Positions 9,176 to 18,884 are shown, counted from the stretch's first letter. The stretch: 64,000 nucleotides of DNA from Limnohabitans sp. (GCA_018882835.1 VERE01000002.1:59576-123575); one strand, 5' to 3'. The notes: generated by a model from the letters alone, not told the origin. Numbers and translations are program-made.

Positions 9176-9232
9176 CTAGTTGTTGTTGTACCCGTCGCGA
9201 ATTTCGACATCGAAAATGACATAGGCCGGCAT
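9176..9232 (-). pseudogene. 18-codon remnant resembling the N-terminus of a DUF1330 protein
   Basis: A short frame encoding MPAYVIFDVEIRDGYNNN, with a good ribosome site (GGAG, 8 bases before ATG). The first 13 residues match the start of DUF1330 proteins (MPAYVIxDxxxxD), which are normally ~95 residues; here the frame ends after 18 codons. It lies 16 bases upstream of the phosphatase fusion on the same strand. It is best read as a deletion remnant, possibly now acting as a leader that supplies translation to the next gene. Confidence 0.5.
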
Positions 9233-9305
9233 TTCAAACTCTCCTTTGTCTTTCATTTTGCCCGGTCCGCAGCAAGCTTGCGCCGATTGAACGAGAATTA
9301 GGTTC

Positions 9306-10526
9306 ATGTTTGAATCCATGCGCTCTAGGGATGTCCTGATACCCACCTTGCTGGCCGCTGGCATCCTCATGATTACCATGGGCACACGCCAGTCGGTAGG
9401 TCTTTACGTAGGACCGATGAACACCTCGACCGGACTGGGTATCGCCACCATCAGCTTCGCTCTGGCCATAGGCCAATTCGTCTGGGGCGCTATCCAACCA
9501 CTTGCCGGTGCTGCGGCCGACAAATACGGGCCACGCCCGGTCCTGATGGCGGGCTTGCTGATCCTGGCGCTGGGCACTGCGATCACCCCCTGGATGGCAT
9601 CGGGCCTGGGTCTGACGTTTGCCATTGGCCTGATCTCTGCGGCGGGTGCTGGCGCCAGCAGCTTTTCTGTCCTGATCGGGGCTGCCTCGCAAAAATTACC
9701 GGCCACTGCGCGCGGCACGGCTTCGGGGATCATCAACGCGGGCGGGTCGCTTGGACAATTCGTTTTTGCGCCCATCATTCAAAAGCTCATACAAAGTTTT
9801 GGATGGATGGGCTCGATGTGGTCCATGGCCGTTGTGACCTTGATGGCCTTGCCCATGGTCAGCAAATTGGCACCCGCAACATCGGCAAAGCCGCTCGCCA
9901 GTGCAGAGGACACGTTGTCAAGTGCCGTCAAATCGGCCATGAAGAACCCCAGCTACATGCTGTTGCACCTTGGGTTTTTCACCTGCGGTTTTCACATCGC
10001 TTTTTTGGTCACCCACTTGCCCACCGAAGTCGATTTGTGTGGTCTGCCGCCCACGGTGGCAAGCTGGTCTTTGGCCATCATTGGCATTGCCAACATCGCG
10101 GGCAGTTTGTACGCCGGTGCCTGCATCAACCGCTACCCGGGCAAATACATTCTTGCAGCCATGTACGCATCGCGGGCTTTGTTTGTGGCCATGTATATGG
10201 CAGCCCCCAAAACAGACCTGACCTTCTATCTCTTTGCCGCGGGCTTGGGCTTCACCTGGCTGGCCACGGTGCCGCCAACTGCAGCGGTCGTCGGCAAAAT
10301 TTTTGGCGTACGCTACCTTGCCACACTCTTTGGGCTGACCTTGTTAACCCACCAAGTCGGCGGATTTCTGGGCGCTTACCTGGGTGGCCTGGCCCTGACG
10401 GCATTTGGCGATTACGAGAGCATGTGGTGGGCGGATGTGGCCCTGGCCTTGTTCGCTGCTTTGGTGAATTTACCCATTCGCGAGGCCAGTGCCGCTCCCA
10501 AGGAAGCGGCTGTCCAACCCAGTTGA
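9306..10526 (+). CDS. MFS transporter (oxalate/formate antiporter-like subfamily)
   Basis: 406-residue integral membrane protein with about 12 hydrophobic segments and the MFS cytoplasmic loop motif between TM2 and TM3 (GAAADKYGPRPVL). Such carriers exchange small organic acids or related anions in the subfamily it resembles (OFA/YhjX-like), but the substrate cannot be deduced from sequence alone. The gene is divergent from the phosphatase fusion and stands alone; no ribosome site stronger than GAGAATTAGG is visible before ATG 9306. Confidence 0.85.
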   Translation: MFESMRSRDVLIPTLLAAGILMITMGTRQSVGLYVGPMNTSTGLGIATISFALAIGQFVWGAIQPLAGAAADKYGPRPVLMAGLLILALGTAITPWMASGLGLTFAIGLISAAGAGASSFSVLIGAASQKLPATARGTASGIINAGGSLGQFVFAPIIQKLIQSFGWMGSMWSMAVVTLMALPMVSKLAPATSAKPLASAEDTLSSAVKSAMKNPSYMLLHLGFFTCGFHIAFLVTHLPTEVDLCGLPPTVASWSLAIIGIANIAGSLYAGACINRYPGKYILAAMYASRALFVAMYMAAPKTDLTFYLFAAGLGFTWLATVPPTAAVVGKIFGVRYLATLFGLTLLTHQVGGFLGAYLGGLALTAFGDYESMWWADVALALFAALVNLPIREASAAPKEAAVQPS

Positions 10527-10597
10527 TGACTTGCCGATGAAATCGAGGCCTTCACGGCGGGCAGCCCGACGGATGGCCCCCAAAGTTCACGCCGGCA

Positions 10598-10906
10598 TCA
10601 AGCCGAGGTCAAGATGTGAATCTTGCGCGACGCGATGAAGTCTTTGGTTTTGGCCGCATAAGCAGCCATGTGAGGCGCAGCGGCATGCGCCTTCAAGGCA
10701 TCCATGCTTTCCCACTTCTCGATCACCACAAAAGTGTCCGGTCCCCAGGGGGTTTGAAACGGCGGGCCGTTTTCAAGGTCGACGGCGGCACCGTATTCGA
10801 TGCAACCTTGCTCGGCCTGCACTGCAGGCACGTTGGCACGAAAGTGCGTCAGGATTTCGTTGCGCATGCCCGGCTTGGCGGTGATGACGGCGAGGACGTG
10901 AATCAT
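10598..10906 (-). CDS. Putative quinol monooxygenase (ABM domain, YgiN-like)
   Basis: 102-residue single-domain antibiotic biosynthesis monooxygenase fold protein. The sequence MIHVLAVITAKPG, the EQGCIEYG segment and FVVIEKWES are typical of YgiN-like cofactor-free quinol monooxygenases. Active as dimers in known members. It is the last gene of a three-gene minus-strand operon (ligase, GST, monooxygenase) and lies 39 bases after the GST start region, which suggests involvement in processing or detoxifying an aromatic or electrophilic compound (inference). Confidence 0.85.
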   Translation of the reverse strand: MIHVLAVITAKPGMRNEILTHFRANVPAVQAEQGCIEYGAAVDLENGPPFQTPWGPDTFVVIEKWESMDALKAHAAAPHMAAYAAKTKDFIASRKIHILTSA

Positions 10907-10945
10907 GAAAATCTCCTTGGTGAAATGGGCTTAGCCTGAAGGCGT

Positions 10946-11572
10946 TCAGCGCAATGCCACGGCAAAACCGCGCTGGACGCCAGGGCGCGCCATCAACGTG
11001 TCATACCAACGCTTGACATTGGGGTAGTGCGCCAGGTCGACTTTGTGACGCGAATGCCGCCAGACCCAGCCCAGGATGGCAAAGTCTGCAATCGAGAGAT
11101 CGCCAGCGAAGAAAGCCTGCTGGGACAGACGTTTGTCCATCACGCCGTATAGGCGCAGGGTTTCAGCCATGTAGCGCTTGAGACCATAGCGTTGGTCGTC
11201 CTCGTTCTGCAGGCCCAAAAAATGGTGCACTTGTCCCGGCATGGGACCAAAGCCACCCATTTGAAACATCAGCCACTCCAGCGCAGCAATGCGCTGTGGT
11301 CCCTTGGGCGCGAGAAACTGACCTGTCTTCTCCGCCAGATAAATCAGGATGGCGCCAGACTCGAAGACACTGACCGGGTGACCTTCGGGCCCTTGGGGAT
11401 CCACGATGGCGGGAATTTTGTTGTTCGGACTGATCTTTAAAAATTCTGGCGCAAACTGGTCGTCCTTCGTGATGTCAATCACCTTGACGGTGTAGGGCAA
11501 GCCCATTTCCTCCAGGGCCACTGAAATTTTGCGGCCATTGGGCGTGTCGAATGCGAAGAGTTGAATCGTCAT
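10946..11572 (-). CDS. Glutathione S-transferase (YfcG/YghU-like)
   Basis: 208-residue glutathione transferase. The N-terminal thioredoxin-fold domain has FDTPNGRKISVALEEMG and the cis-proline segment NNKIPAIVD, then FESGAILIYLAEKTG. The helical C-terminal domain contains FAGDLSIADFAILGWVWRH (N-capping box). The TPNGRK start, with Thr-Asn, is the pattern of the YfcG disulphide-bond oxidoreductase group. It starts 10 bases after the stop of the upstream ligase, so the two are co-transcribed. Cytosolic. Confidence 0.92.
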   Translation of the reverse strand: MTIQLFAFDTPNGRKISVALEEMGLPYTVKVIDITKDDQFAPEFLKISPNNKIPAIVDPQGPEGHPVSVFESGAILIYLAEKTGQFLAPKGPQRIAALEWLMFQMGGFGPMPGQVHHFLGLQNEDDQRYGLKRYMAETLRLYGVMDKRLSQQAFFAGDLSIADFAILGWVWRHSRHKVDLAHYPNVKRWYDTLMARPGVQRGFAVALR

Positions 11573-11582
11573 CAGGTGTCTT

Positions 11583-13199
11583 TCAGTTCAGCAAGGCCCG
11601 CAATTGTGCCTTGGCAATTTTTTCCAAAGTGGAACGCGGAAAGCTGTCAACCAGTCGCACTTCGACGGGCCGTTTGAAATCGGCCAGTTGGGCCACGCAA
11701 GCGGCATTCACGCGCTGAATCAGGTCATCCGGCTGGACGCCCGGCGTTGGCAAAATGAACGCCACCGGTACCTCATCGAGCATGGGGTGTTTTTTCGCAA
11801 CGACCGCGCACTCGTGCACGCCGGCAATGGCCAAGAGCACACGCTCCACTTCGGAAGCGGCGACGTTTTCGCCGCCCACTTTCAGCATGTCTTTGTCGCG
11901 ATCACCGAATTGAATCGAGCCATCGGCCAGCAGGTTCACGCGGTCCCCTGTCTTGAACCAGCCGTCCGGGTCGTAGCTGTCGGCGGTTGCCTTGGCATTG
12001 CCTAAATATTCCTGAAACAAAGACAAGCCACGCTGGCCGCGAATCAGCAACAAGCCCGAACCTCCCGGTTCGATGGTCCGCGCTTCCCGAACCGGCACCG
12101 CATCGTCTTCCACAATGGCGATCTCATACTCGGGCGCCGGACGGCCAATGCTCAAGGGCACATTGGGATGGTGCAGACTGCCCACAATGCCATGGGTAAT
12201 GGTTTCGGTCATGCCCCACCAGCCCAGGGTGCGCACGCCAAAGTGGGCATCGTAGGGTGGCGCGCAGACTGCCGAACCCCACCAGCGGAAATGGTGTTGC
12301 GCGGGGACCGGTTGGTTCAGCAAGGCCTTGGCACAAAAAGGAATCAGGGAGGTCCAGGTGCATCGGTGCTTCAGCGCGACAGCCCAAAAGCGGCTCGCCG
12401 AAAAGCGCGGCTGGATCACCGCTGTGGCCCCCACCCACAAACATGCCAGCACCGAGTAGGCCTGGGCATTGGTGTGGAACAAGGGCAGATAAACCAAGTG
12501 CACATCCTCCGCGCGCAGGTCTTCGTGCGCGGCATTGATGCGCGCGCCCCATAGGGCATTGGCATGGGTCCACAGCACCGCCTTGGGTCGCGAGGTGGTG
12601 CCCGAAGTGTACTGAACGCTGCAAGACGCCAGCGGTTGGGGTGCACGCTGAGGCCAGGGGGTGGTGTGCTCCAAACTCTCGAAGCGGTCTTGCGCGGCCA
12701 CCGGCTGGGTCGCTGGCACCCCGCCATCGTGTGAGGTGACCACCATCCAGCGCAAGCCAGGGCAATGGGCCGACACGCGCGCGGCAAACTGGGGCTGGGT
12801 GATGGCGGCCACAGCGCCACAGTGCTCAGCGTAGTAGTTCAACTCGTCGTCAGAAGCGCGGGCATTGGTCGTCACCGCCACGGCACCCAACCAGGCACAG
12901 GCATACCAGGACAGCAAGGCTTCCAGGCAATTGTCCAAATGAATCAGCACGGCCTGCCCGGGCGCGACCCCGCGGTGCGCCAGGCCTGCGGCCATGCGCG
13001 TGACGCGCCCAAAGAACTGTCCATAGGTCAGGGTTTGTGCACGGGCAGCAGGCGCGCCCGAGTCTTCCAAGGGTTCCCACACCAGAAAAGGGTGGTCGCG
13101 CCTGGAGTGCGCTTTTTCCGCCAACAAGCTGGCGACATCCTGCCCCATGAACGGGTGCAAGGCGTGAGGACGATCGAGCAATGAGAGGGGCGGCACCAT
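11583..13199 (-). CDS. AMP-dependent acyl-CoA synthetase/ligase
   Basis: About 538 residues, adenylate-forming ligase. The phosphate loop is VQYTSGTTSRPKAVLWTH, the adenine motif WGMTETITHG, followed by GWFKTGDRV and the hinge RDKDMLKVGGENV; the C-terminal lysine is in RSTLEKIAK. It activates a carboxylic acid to its CoA thioester; crotonobetaine/carnitine or aromatic acid ligases are the nearest look-alikes, but the substrate is unknown. The start is uncertain: ATG 13199 gives a family-like N-terminus; an in-frame ATG at 13271 adds 24 residues. First gene of an operon with GST and a quinol monooxygenase, divergent from the dehydratase at 13383. Confidence 0.87.
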   Translation of the reverse strand: MVPPLSLLDRPHALHPFMGQDVASLLAEKAHSRRDHPFLVWEPLEDSGAPAARAQTLTYGQFFGRVTRMAAGLAHRGVAPGQAVLIHLDNCLEALLSWYACAWLGAVAVTTNARASDDELNYYAEHCGAVAAITQPQFAARVSAHCPGLRWMVVTSHDGGVPATQPVAAQDRFESLEHTTPWPQRAPQPLASCSVQYTSGTTSRPKAVLWTHANALWGARINAAHEDLRAEDVHLVYLPLFHTNAQAYSVLACLWVGATAVIQPRFSASRFWAVALKHRCTWTSLIPFCAKALLNQPVPAQHHFRWWGSAVCAPPYDAHFGVRTLGWWGMTETITHGIVGSLHHPNVPLSIGRPAPEYEIAIVEDDAVPVREARTIEPGGSGLLLIRGQRGLSLFQEYLGNAKATADSYDPDGWFKTGDRVNLLADGSIQFGDRDKDMLKVGGENVAASEVERVLLAIAGVHECAVVAKKHPMLDEVPVAFILPTPGVQPDDLIQRVNAACVAQLADFKRPVEVRLVDSFPRSTLEKIAKAQLRALLN

Positions 13200-13382
13200 C
13201 ACGGAATCCACGAAGCCCAGAACGACGCAAGTTTCTCCTGATTCCCCAAACGGCGCATTGAGGAAAACCATGGCGCCAGCGAAAAGGTGTCTCCGCGGCT
13301 ACTGCGCCTTGATCCAAGTCGTCTATCATTCCTACGGTTGTTTTTTCTGATCCAGCACCACGACGCAAGAAGGCCTTCACCC

Positions 13383-15224
13383 ATGAGCAAAACCACCCCC
13401 CAGAAAACAAGCTCCGGCAAAACGCCCGCCAAGAAGCGCATCAAGCCTTCGCAGTTGCGGTCCAGGGCCTGGTTTGACAATCCGGCCAATGCAGACATGA
13501 CGGCGCTCTACCTGGAGCGGACCATGAATTACGGGCTTTCTTTTGACGAGCTGCAATCGGGGCGTCCCGTGATTGGCATTGCGCAATCGGGCTCTGACAT
13601 TTCGCCTTGCAACCGCCATCACATTGTGTTGGCCGAGCGCATTCGCGAAGGCGTGCGCGATGCCGGTGGCATTGTGTTGGAGTTTCCGATTCACCCCATT
13701 CAGGAAACCTGCAAACGCCCGACCGCTGCGCTGGACCGTAATTTGCAGTACCTCTCACTGGTGGAAATGCTGTACGGCTATCCCATCGACGGCGTCGTTC
13801 TGACCACGGGCTGCGACAAGACCACTCCCGCGCAGATCATGGCTGCGGCGACGGTGAATATTCCGGCCATCGGCTTGAACTCTGGCCCGATGCTCAACGG
13901 CTGGTTTGAAGGCGAACGCACCGGCTCGGGCACCATCGTGTGGAAAGCGCGCGAGCTGATGGCCGCAGGCAAGATCGACTACCAACAATTTTTAAAGCTG
14001 GTGGCCTCCTCTGCGCCCTCTACAGGGCATTGCAACACCATGGGCACTGCCTCCACCATGAATTCCTTGGCCGAAGCCCTGGGCATGACCTTGCCGGGCA
14101 GCGCGGCCATCCCAGCGCCCTATCGTGATCGGCAAGAGATGGCTTACATGACGGGGCGCCGAATTGTCGAAATGGTCTGGGAGGACCTCAAGCCCTCCGA
14201 CATCCTGACGCGCAATGCTTTTGAAAACGCCATCGTCGTCAACTCTGCGATTGGCGGCTCGACCAATGCGCCGATTCACGTCAACGCGATCGCGCGCCAC
14301 ATTGGCGTCGAGCTGAACAATGACGATTGGGAAAAACTGGGCTACCACATTCCTCTGATCGTCAATCTGCAGCCTGCAGGGGAATACCTGGCAGAAGACT
14401 TTTACCGCGCAGGTGGCGTGCCCGCAGTGATTGCGGAGCTGGTGGCACAAGGCAAGATCAAACCCTCGGTCACGGCCAACGGCAAGCTGCTCAGCGAAAA
14501 CTGCGAAGGCAAGTTCAGCGAGAACCGAAAAGTCATTTTCCCCTTCAACAAGCCCATGCAAAAGAAAGCGGGCTTTTTGAACATGAAGGGCAACCTGTTC
14601 GACTCGGCCATCATGAAGACCAGCGTCATCACGCTAGAATTCCGCAAGCGTTACCTGGAGAACCCCAAAGACCCGATGGCCTTTGAAGGCAAAGCCATTG
14701 TGTTTGATGGCCCCGAGGACTACCACCACCGCATCGACGACCCCAAAATGAAGATCGATGCCAATACCATGCTCTTCATTCGCGGCGTCGGCCCAGTGGG
14801 CTATCCCGGTGCCGCCGAAGTGGTGAACATGCGCCCGCCCGCCTATCTGCTGAAAAAGGGCATCACGTCTTTGCCCTGCATCGGCGATGGTCGGCAATCG
14901 GGTACCTCGGGCTCGCCCTCCATCCTGAATGCATCCCCAGAAGCTGCCACAGGCGGCGGTTTGGCCATTTTGAAAACCGGCGATCGTGTGCGCATCGATT
15001 TGAAGAAGCGCACCGCCAACATTCTGATCTCCGAGGAAGAGCTCGCCAAACGCTACGCAGAGTTCAAGGCCAAAGGAGGTTACAAGGCACCGCCGAGCCA
15101 GACGCCGTGGCAAGAAATTCAGCGCGGCATTGTGGACGAACTCTCCAACGGCATGGTGCTCAAGCCGGCCGTGAAGTACCAGCGCATCCACACCACTTTT
15201 GGTGTACCCCGCGACAACCACTGA
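13383..15224 (+). CDS. IlvD/Edd family sugar-acid dehydratase (xylonate/arabonate type)
   Basis: 613-residue dehydratase. Iron-sulphur cysteines lie in SPCNRHH, TTGCDKT and [11 protein letters not shown]. The wide C-terminal domain carries [12 protein letters not shown] and [16 protein letters not shown], the form found in sugar-acid dehydratases rather than IlvD proper (which has GRFSGG). Known relatives convert pentonates or hexonates to 2-keto-3-deoxy acids. A lysine-rich N-terminal extension (residues 1-25) is present. Start ATG 13383; the open frame to 13287 has no ribosome site. Followed 13 bases later by an aminotransferase, probably one transcript. Exact sugar acid not determinable. 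Confidence 0.88.
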   Translation: MSKTTPQKTSSGKTPAKKRIKPSQLRSRAWFDNPANADMTALYLERTMNYGLSFDELQSGRPVIGIAQSGSDISPCNRHHIVLAERIREGVRDAGGIVLEFPIHPIQETCKRPTAALDRNLQYLSLVEMLYGYPIDGVVLTTGCDKTTPAQIMAAATVNIPAIGLNSGPMLNGWFEGERTGSGTIVWKARELMAAGKIDYQQFLKLVASSAPSTGHCNTMGTASTMNSLAEALGMTLPGSAAIPAPYRDRQEMAYMTGRRIVEMVWEDLKPSDILTRNAFENAIVVNSAIGGSTNAPIHVNAIARHIGVELNNDDWEKLGYHIPLIVNLQPAGEYLAEDFYRAGGVPAVIAELVAQGKIKPSVTANGKLLSENCEGKFSENRKVIFPFNKPMQKKAGFLNMKGNLFDSAIMKTSVITLEFRKRYLENPKDPMAFEGKAIVFDGPEDYHHRIDDPKMKIDANTMLFIRGVGPVGYPGAAEVVNMRPPAYLLKKGITSLPCIGDGRQSGTSGSPSILNASPEAATGGGLAILKTGDRVRIDLKKRTANILISEEELAKRYAEFKAKGGYKAPPSQTPWQEIQRGIVDELSNGMVLKPAVKYQRIHTTFGVPRDNH

Positions 15225-15237
15225 GATTCTCGTTGTC

Positions 15238-16416
15238 ATGAAGCGCAGCGCGATCCGCATGGCGGGGGTGGATACCCCCATCATCCCCACCATTGCCGCC
15301 CTGGTGCGAGACAACCCTGGCACCATTTCGCTGGGACAAGGCGTGGTCAACTACGGTCCACCGGCACAAGCCATCAGCGCCCTTCCGGGCCTGATGGCGG
15401 ACGGTCAGTTGAACAAATACCAAAGCGTCATGGGCTACGCGCCTTTGCTGGACGCCATTCGCCACAAGCTGTTGGAAGAAAACGGTCTGTCCCTGGGCTC
15501 AGAGAGCCTGTTGATGGTGACGGCTGGCAGCAACATGGCGTTTTTGAACTGCGTCATGGCTGTGGGTGACCCCGGCGATGAGTTCATCCTGCCCATGCCC
15601 TTCTACTTCAACCAGGAAATGGCCATTCGCATGTGTGGCTGTGTGCCGGTCCCCGTGCCGACCCATGCCGATTGGAGCCTTGATGTCGAGGCGCTGGCAG
15701 CGGCCATCACGCCACGCACCCGCGCCATCGTCACGGTGTCGCCCAACAACCCGACCGGCGCGGTTTATGCCGAGGCCGACCTGAGGGCCGTGAACGCCTT
15801 GTGTGCCAAGGCCGGCATTTACCACTTCAGCGACGAAGCCTACGAATACTTCACATACGAAGGCGTTCGCCATTTTTCACCAGGCTCTTTGCCGGGCGCT
15901 GCAGCCCACACGCTGTCCTTTTATTCCATGTCCAAGAATTACGGCATGGCCAGCTGGCGGGTTGGCTATGTGGTGTTTCCTGCCGACCTGGCCGAAGTGA
16001 TGAACAAGGTGCAGGACACCAACCTGATTTGCGCACCAGTGCCCTCTCAACTGCTGGCGTTGGAAGCGCTGAAATTGGGGCGTGCCTGGGTTCAACCCAA
16101 GGTCCAGGCCTTGGCAGCTGTCAGGGACATGGTTTACCAGGCCCTCGAAGGCTTGGAGGGCTTAGCGACTTTCCCCCGCACGCAAGGCGCTTTTTATGTG
16201 CTGATGAAACTGCCTGGCCTGGACGATGCTCTGGCCTTCAATCGCTTTATGGCCGAAAAGCATCTTGTGGCAAGCATCCCGGGGTTTGCGTTTGGCCTGA
16301 GCGACACTGCCACCGCCAATTACCAGCGCTTATCTTATGGCGCCTTGGATGCGGCGACCGTGGCGCAGGGCGTCCAACGCTACGTGACCGCGGTCAAGGA
16401 TTGGTACGGCAGATAA
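15238..16416 (+). CDS. Pyridoxal-phosphate aminotransferase, class I/II
   Basis: 392-residue fold-type I aminotransferase. The PLP lysine is in SFYSMSKNYGMASWRVGY; other signatures are SPNNPTGAVY and DEAYEYFTYEG. It resembles aspartate/aromatic-type aminotransferases and methionine-related enzymes; the amino donor cannot be inferred. The start is ATG 15238, 13 bases after the dehydratase stop, although the open frame extends back into that gene. A weak hairpin with a T tract follows at 16472. Cytosolic. Confidence 0.88.
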   Translation: MKRSAIRMAGVDTPIIPTIAALVRDNPGTISLGQGVVNYGPPAQAISALPGLMADGQLNKYQSVMGYAPLLDAIRHKLLEENGLSLGSESLLMVTAGSNMAFLNCVMAVGDPGDEFILPMPFYFNQEMAIRMCGCVPVPVPTHADWSLDVEALAAAITPRTRAIVTVSPNNPTGAVYAEADLRAVNALCAKAGIYHFSDEAYEYFTYEGVRHFSPGSLPGAAAHTLSFYSMSKNYGMASWRVGYVVFPADLAEVMNKVQDTNLICAPVPSQLLALEALKLGRAWVQPKVQALAAVRDMVYQALEGLEGLATFPRTQGAFYVLMKLPGLDDALAFNRFMAEKHLVASIPGFAFGLSDTATANYQRLSYGALDAATVAQGVQRYVTAVKDWYGR

Positions 16417-16471
16417 ATTTTTCAATTCTTTTGAATTAATGCAACCGATTCAGTAGCAACAAATAGCTAAT

Positions 16472-16493
16472 CCACAACAAATTTGTGGTTTTT
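16472..16493 (+). terminator. Possible weak rho-independent terminator
   Basis: CCACAA and TTGTGG form a 6-base stem around CAAAT, followed by TTTTT. It lies 55 bases after the aminotransferase stop and before the channel operon, so it would insulate the two. The stem is short and AT-rich. Confidence 0.4.
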
Positions 16494-16560
16494 GCAATAT
16501 TTATGGTTCATACTTGCACCTCATTTTTTGAAATCCAGCCACTTAACCACCTCTTAGCCT

Positions 16561-17148
16561 ATGAAGCCCAACGAGATTGAAGCGCCACCTCAACCTGGCG
16601 GCCCCAATTCAAAAGACATCGTTTTCATCATCTTCATGGGGCTTGTATTGGTGATTGTTTCCGTTCTTGGCATGTGGAATTTCAAAGAGGGGCAGCACGT
16701 TGAAGACGCCAAACGCAATGGCGAAGCCTGGATGGCATGGTTGGCGGATGCTGGCAAGCAGCGGATGGATAAAAACTACGAAGTCAAGGCCTGTGCGGGT
16801 GGCGTGAAGCCAACCAAACCTGAAGAGGAGGCCTCTGCCGACGCCCCAACCCCGGGCACCTGGGGCGCCTGCTTGGCCTACCTTCAAACCCAATCCGACT
16901 TGAAAAACCTTGTCAATACATTCTTCAACAAACCAGTTCACGTCGTTGAAAAATGCGACAAGTCGGATATGTCAACACGTGGCGCCATATTTTTCAATAA
17001 CCTGGTGCCCACGCCCCCTGGCTCTGCGGTACCCATGGTAGTCAATCCGTTGACGCCGGCCGATGCAATTGACTCTAAATTACAGATTCGCATCATCGTT
17101 TGCGACAAAGGCGGCTACCCCATCAAAGTTGGCGAAGTTGAATTCTGA
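16561..17148 (+). CDS. Membrane-anchored four-cysteine protein, first gene of channel operon
   Basis: 195-residue protein of no recognised family. A proline-rich cytoplasmic N-terminus (residues 1-18) is followed by one transmembrane helix (19-39) and a ~155-residue extracytoplasmic domain with four cysteines at 78, 104, 132 and 181, compatible with two disulphide bonds. An acidic/Pro-rich stretch (86-98) separates the first two. The stop is eight bases before the start of the first channel gene, so co-transcription is very likely. By position it could be an accessory or sensor subunit of the channels; this is inference. No Shine-Dalgarno sequence is obvious before ATG 16561; the 144 bases upstream are AT-rich and probably contain the operon promoter. 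Confidence 0.78.
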   Translation: MKPNEIEAPPQPGGPNSKDIVFIIFMGLVLVIVSVLGMWNFKEGQHVEDAKRNGEAWMAWLADAGKQRMDKNYEVKACAGGVKPTKPEEEASADAPTPGTWGACLAYLQTQSDLKNLVNTFFNKPVHVVEKCDKSDMSTRGAIFFNNLVPTPPGSAVPMVVNPLTPADAIDSKLQIRIIVCDKGGYPIKVGEVEF

Positions 17149-17156
17149 GGACTGAC

Positions 17157-18812
17157 ATGGAAACAAAAAACCCGACCTCCATCAGAACACAGTACATCAA
17201 CAACCTTGACGTTGCCGAGTTGCTGGGTAAGGAGCAAAAGGCCGAAATTCCCAGAGACTTGCCGATGCGCAAATGGCTTTATTCGTGGTTGCTGGACCCG
17301 AATATTCCGGGCAACAAACAGAAGAAAGTTGACAAGTGGTTGGGCATCCTGATTGTGCTGAACTTGTTCAGCCTGGTGTTTGAGCAGGTTCCAGCGATCT
17401 TCGAGCCGAACAAGCATTTGTTCCATTACTTCGACATCTTCTCTGTCGTTGTCTTCACGATTGAATATGCCTTCCGCTTTTACCTTGCCCCCGAGGATGA
17501 GGAATTTAAAAACAAACGGAACGCTCGGCTAGGGTTTGTCACCAGCCCATTTGCGATCATCGACTTTTTGGCGGTTGCGCCTTTTTACCTCCAAGCCTTC
17601 ATTCCGGTGGACTTGCGGGTTCTGAGAGCCTTGCGACTGCTGCGAATTCTGAAGCTGGTTCGCATTGTTGTCCCTGCTTACCAAGAGTTTGCAAGTCTCA
17701 ACAAAGGTCGAACTTTTCGACAAAAGATGCACGCCCTGGTTTTCCCGGGCGCCTACAGCGGAAAATTGCACGAACTTTTCGACACCTTCATCGCCATCTG
17801 GGTGTTGTTGTCAGTCGTATCCGTTATTCTGGAGTCGGTCGAAAGCCTGCACTACATTTTGAATTTGCAATTCATCGTGCTGGACTCGATTGCGGTGGCC
17901 ATCTTCACCCTGGAATACTGCATGCGCATGTACAGTTGCGTGGAGGACCCGAAGTATCAGGGCGCCGTTTTGGGTCGCTTCGACCAGGCCAAGACGCCCT
18001 CGACCTTCATTGATCTGCTGGCGATCTTGCCCTTCTACCTGGAAGTGTTCTTGCACCATGTGCTGGATTTGCGCTTCTTGCGAATTTTCCGGCTGGCCCG
18101 TTTGCTCAAGCTGACGCGCAACAGTGATGCCACCACGGTGCTTTTCCGGGTGATTGCCCGCGAATGGCCCATCATGAGTGCGGCATCCTTCATCATGGGC
18201 TTGCTGCTGATTTTGACGGCCACCATCGGCTATCTGCTGGAAAACGAAGCCCAGCCTGAAAAATTCGAAAACATTCCCCAGTCGATTTACTGGGCCGTGA
18301 TCACGCTGGCCTCTGTGGGGTATGGCGACATTTCGCCTGTGACCCCTTGGGGCCGCGCCATGACCTCTGTGCTGGCCTTGCTGGGCATTGGCATTTTTGC
18401 CATCCCGGCTGCCTTGCTGGCATCCGCCTTCAGTGACGAGCTGATCAAAGACCGCGATGCCCTCAAGGCCAACCTGTTCCAGATCCTGAAAGACGGAAAG
18501 ATCGAGGCCAAGGAAACGCAGTTCATACGCGAAGAAGCCAAACGACTGCATTTGAGTGTCGAAGAAATCAATGCCTTGATAGACCAGGTGATCAAGGACA
18601 AGGAAATTGAAGACAACCTCAAAGCCTTGCCATTGCACGTGATTGCCCAGCGCCCAGCGCACGCCATCGAGTATTTCAAAACTTGCATCAGCGAAATCCG
18701 ACAGCTGGACATGTTGATGGAGCAAGGCAAGTTTGAAGACACGGCCAAAGAACTGGATCGCCTTACCGAAAGTGAATTGCAAATCTGGCGGCAAATTCAG
18801 GGTAAGGCGTAA
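17157..18812 (+). CDS. Voltage-gated K+ channel-like protein with two tandem voltage-sensor domains
   Basis: 551 residues. First voltage-sensor domain: S1 ~60-76, S2 ~90-110, S3 ~130-148, S4 ~152-170 with basic residues at every third position (R154, R157, R160, R163, K166, R169). No pore follows it. Second sensor: S1 ~207-227, S2 ~238-258, S3 ~282-300, S4 304-321 with the same spacing (R306 to R321). Then S5 (~335-360), pore loop with TLASVGYGD (383-391), the K+ selectivity filter, and S6 (~400-425). The C-terminus (~435-550) is cytoplasmic and helical and begins with a TerB-like pattern (ILKDGKIEAKE..). Normal prokaryotic Kv subunits have one sensor and ~250-300 residues. Second gene of the operon. 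Confidence 0.88.
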   Translation: METKNPTSIRTQYINNLDVAELLGKEQKAEIPRDLPMRKWLYSWLLDPNIPGNKQKKVDKWLGILIVLNLFSLVFEQVPAIFEPNKHLFHYFDIFSVVVFTIEYAFRFYLAPEDEEFKNKRNARLGFVTSPFAIIDFLAVAPFYLQAFIPVDLRVLRALRLLRILKLVRIVVPAYQEFASLNKGRTFRQKMHALVFPGAYSGKLHELFDTFIAIWVLLSVVSVILESVESLHYILNLQFIVLDSIAVAIFTLEYCMRMYSCVEDPKYQGAVLGRFDQAKTPSTFIDLLAILPFYLEVFLHHVLDLRFLRIFRLARLLKLTRNSDATTVLFRVIAREWPIMSAASFIMGLLLILTATIGYLLENEAQPEKFENIPQSIYWAVITLASVGYGDISPVTPWGRAMTSVLALLGIGIFAIPAALLASAFSDELIKDRDALKANLFQILKDGKIEAKETQFIREEAKRLHLSVEEINALIDQVIKDKEIEDNLKALPLHVIAQRPAHAIEYFKTCISEIRQLDMLMEQGKFEDTAKELDRLTESELQIWRQIQGKA

Positions 18813-18884
18813 TCTTGCCGCATTGTTAATCTGCCATCTTCGTTGCCAGCCTCATGCTGGCAACCCTCATCTTCAGTGTTTCAG

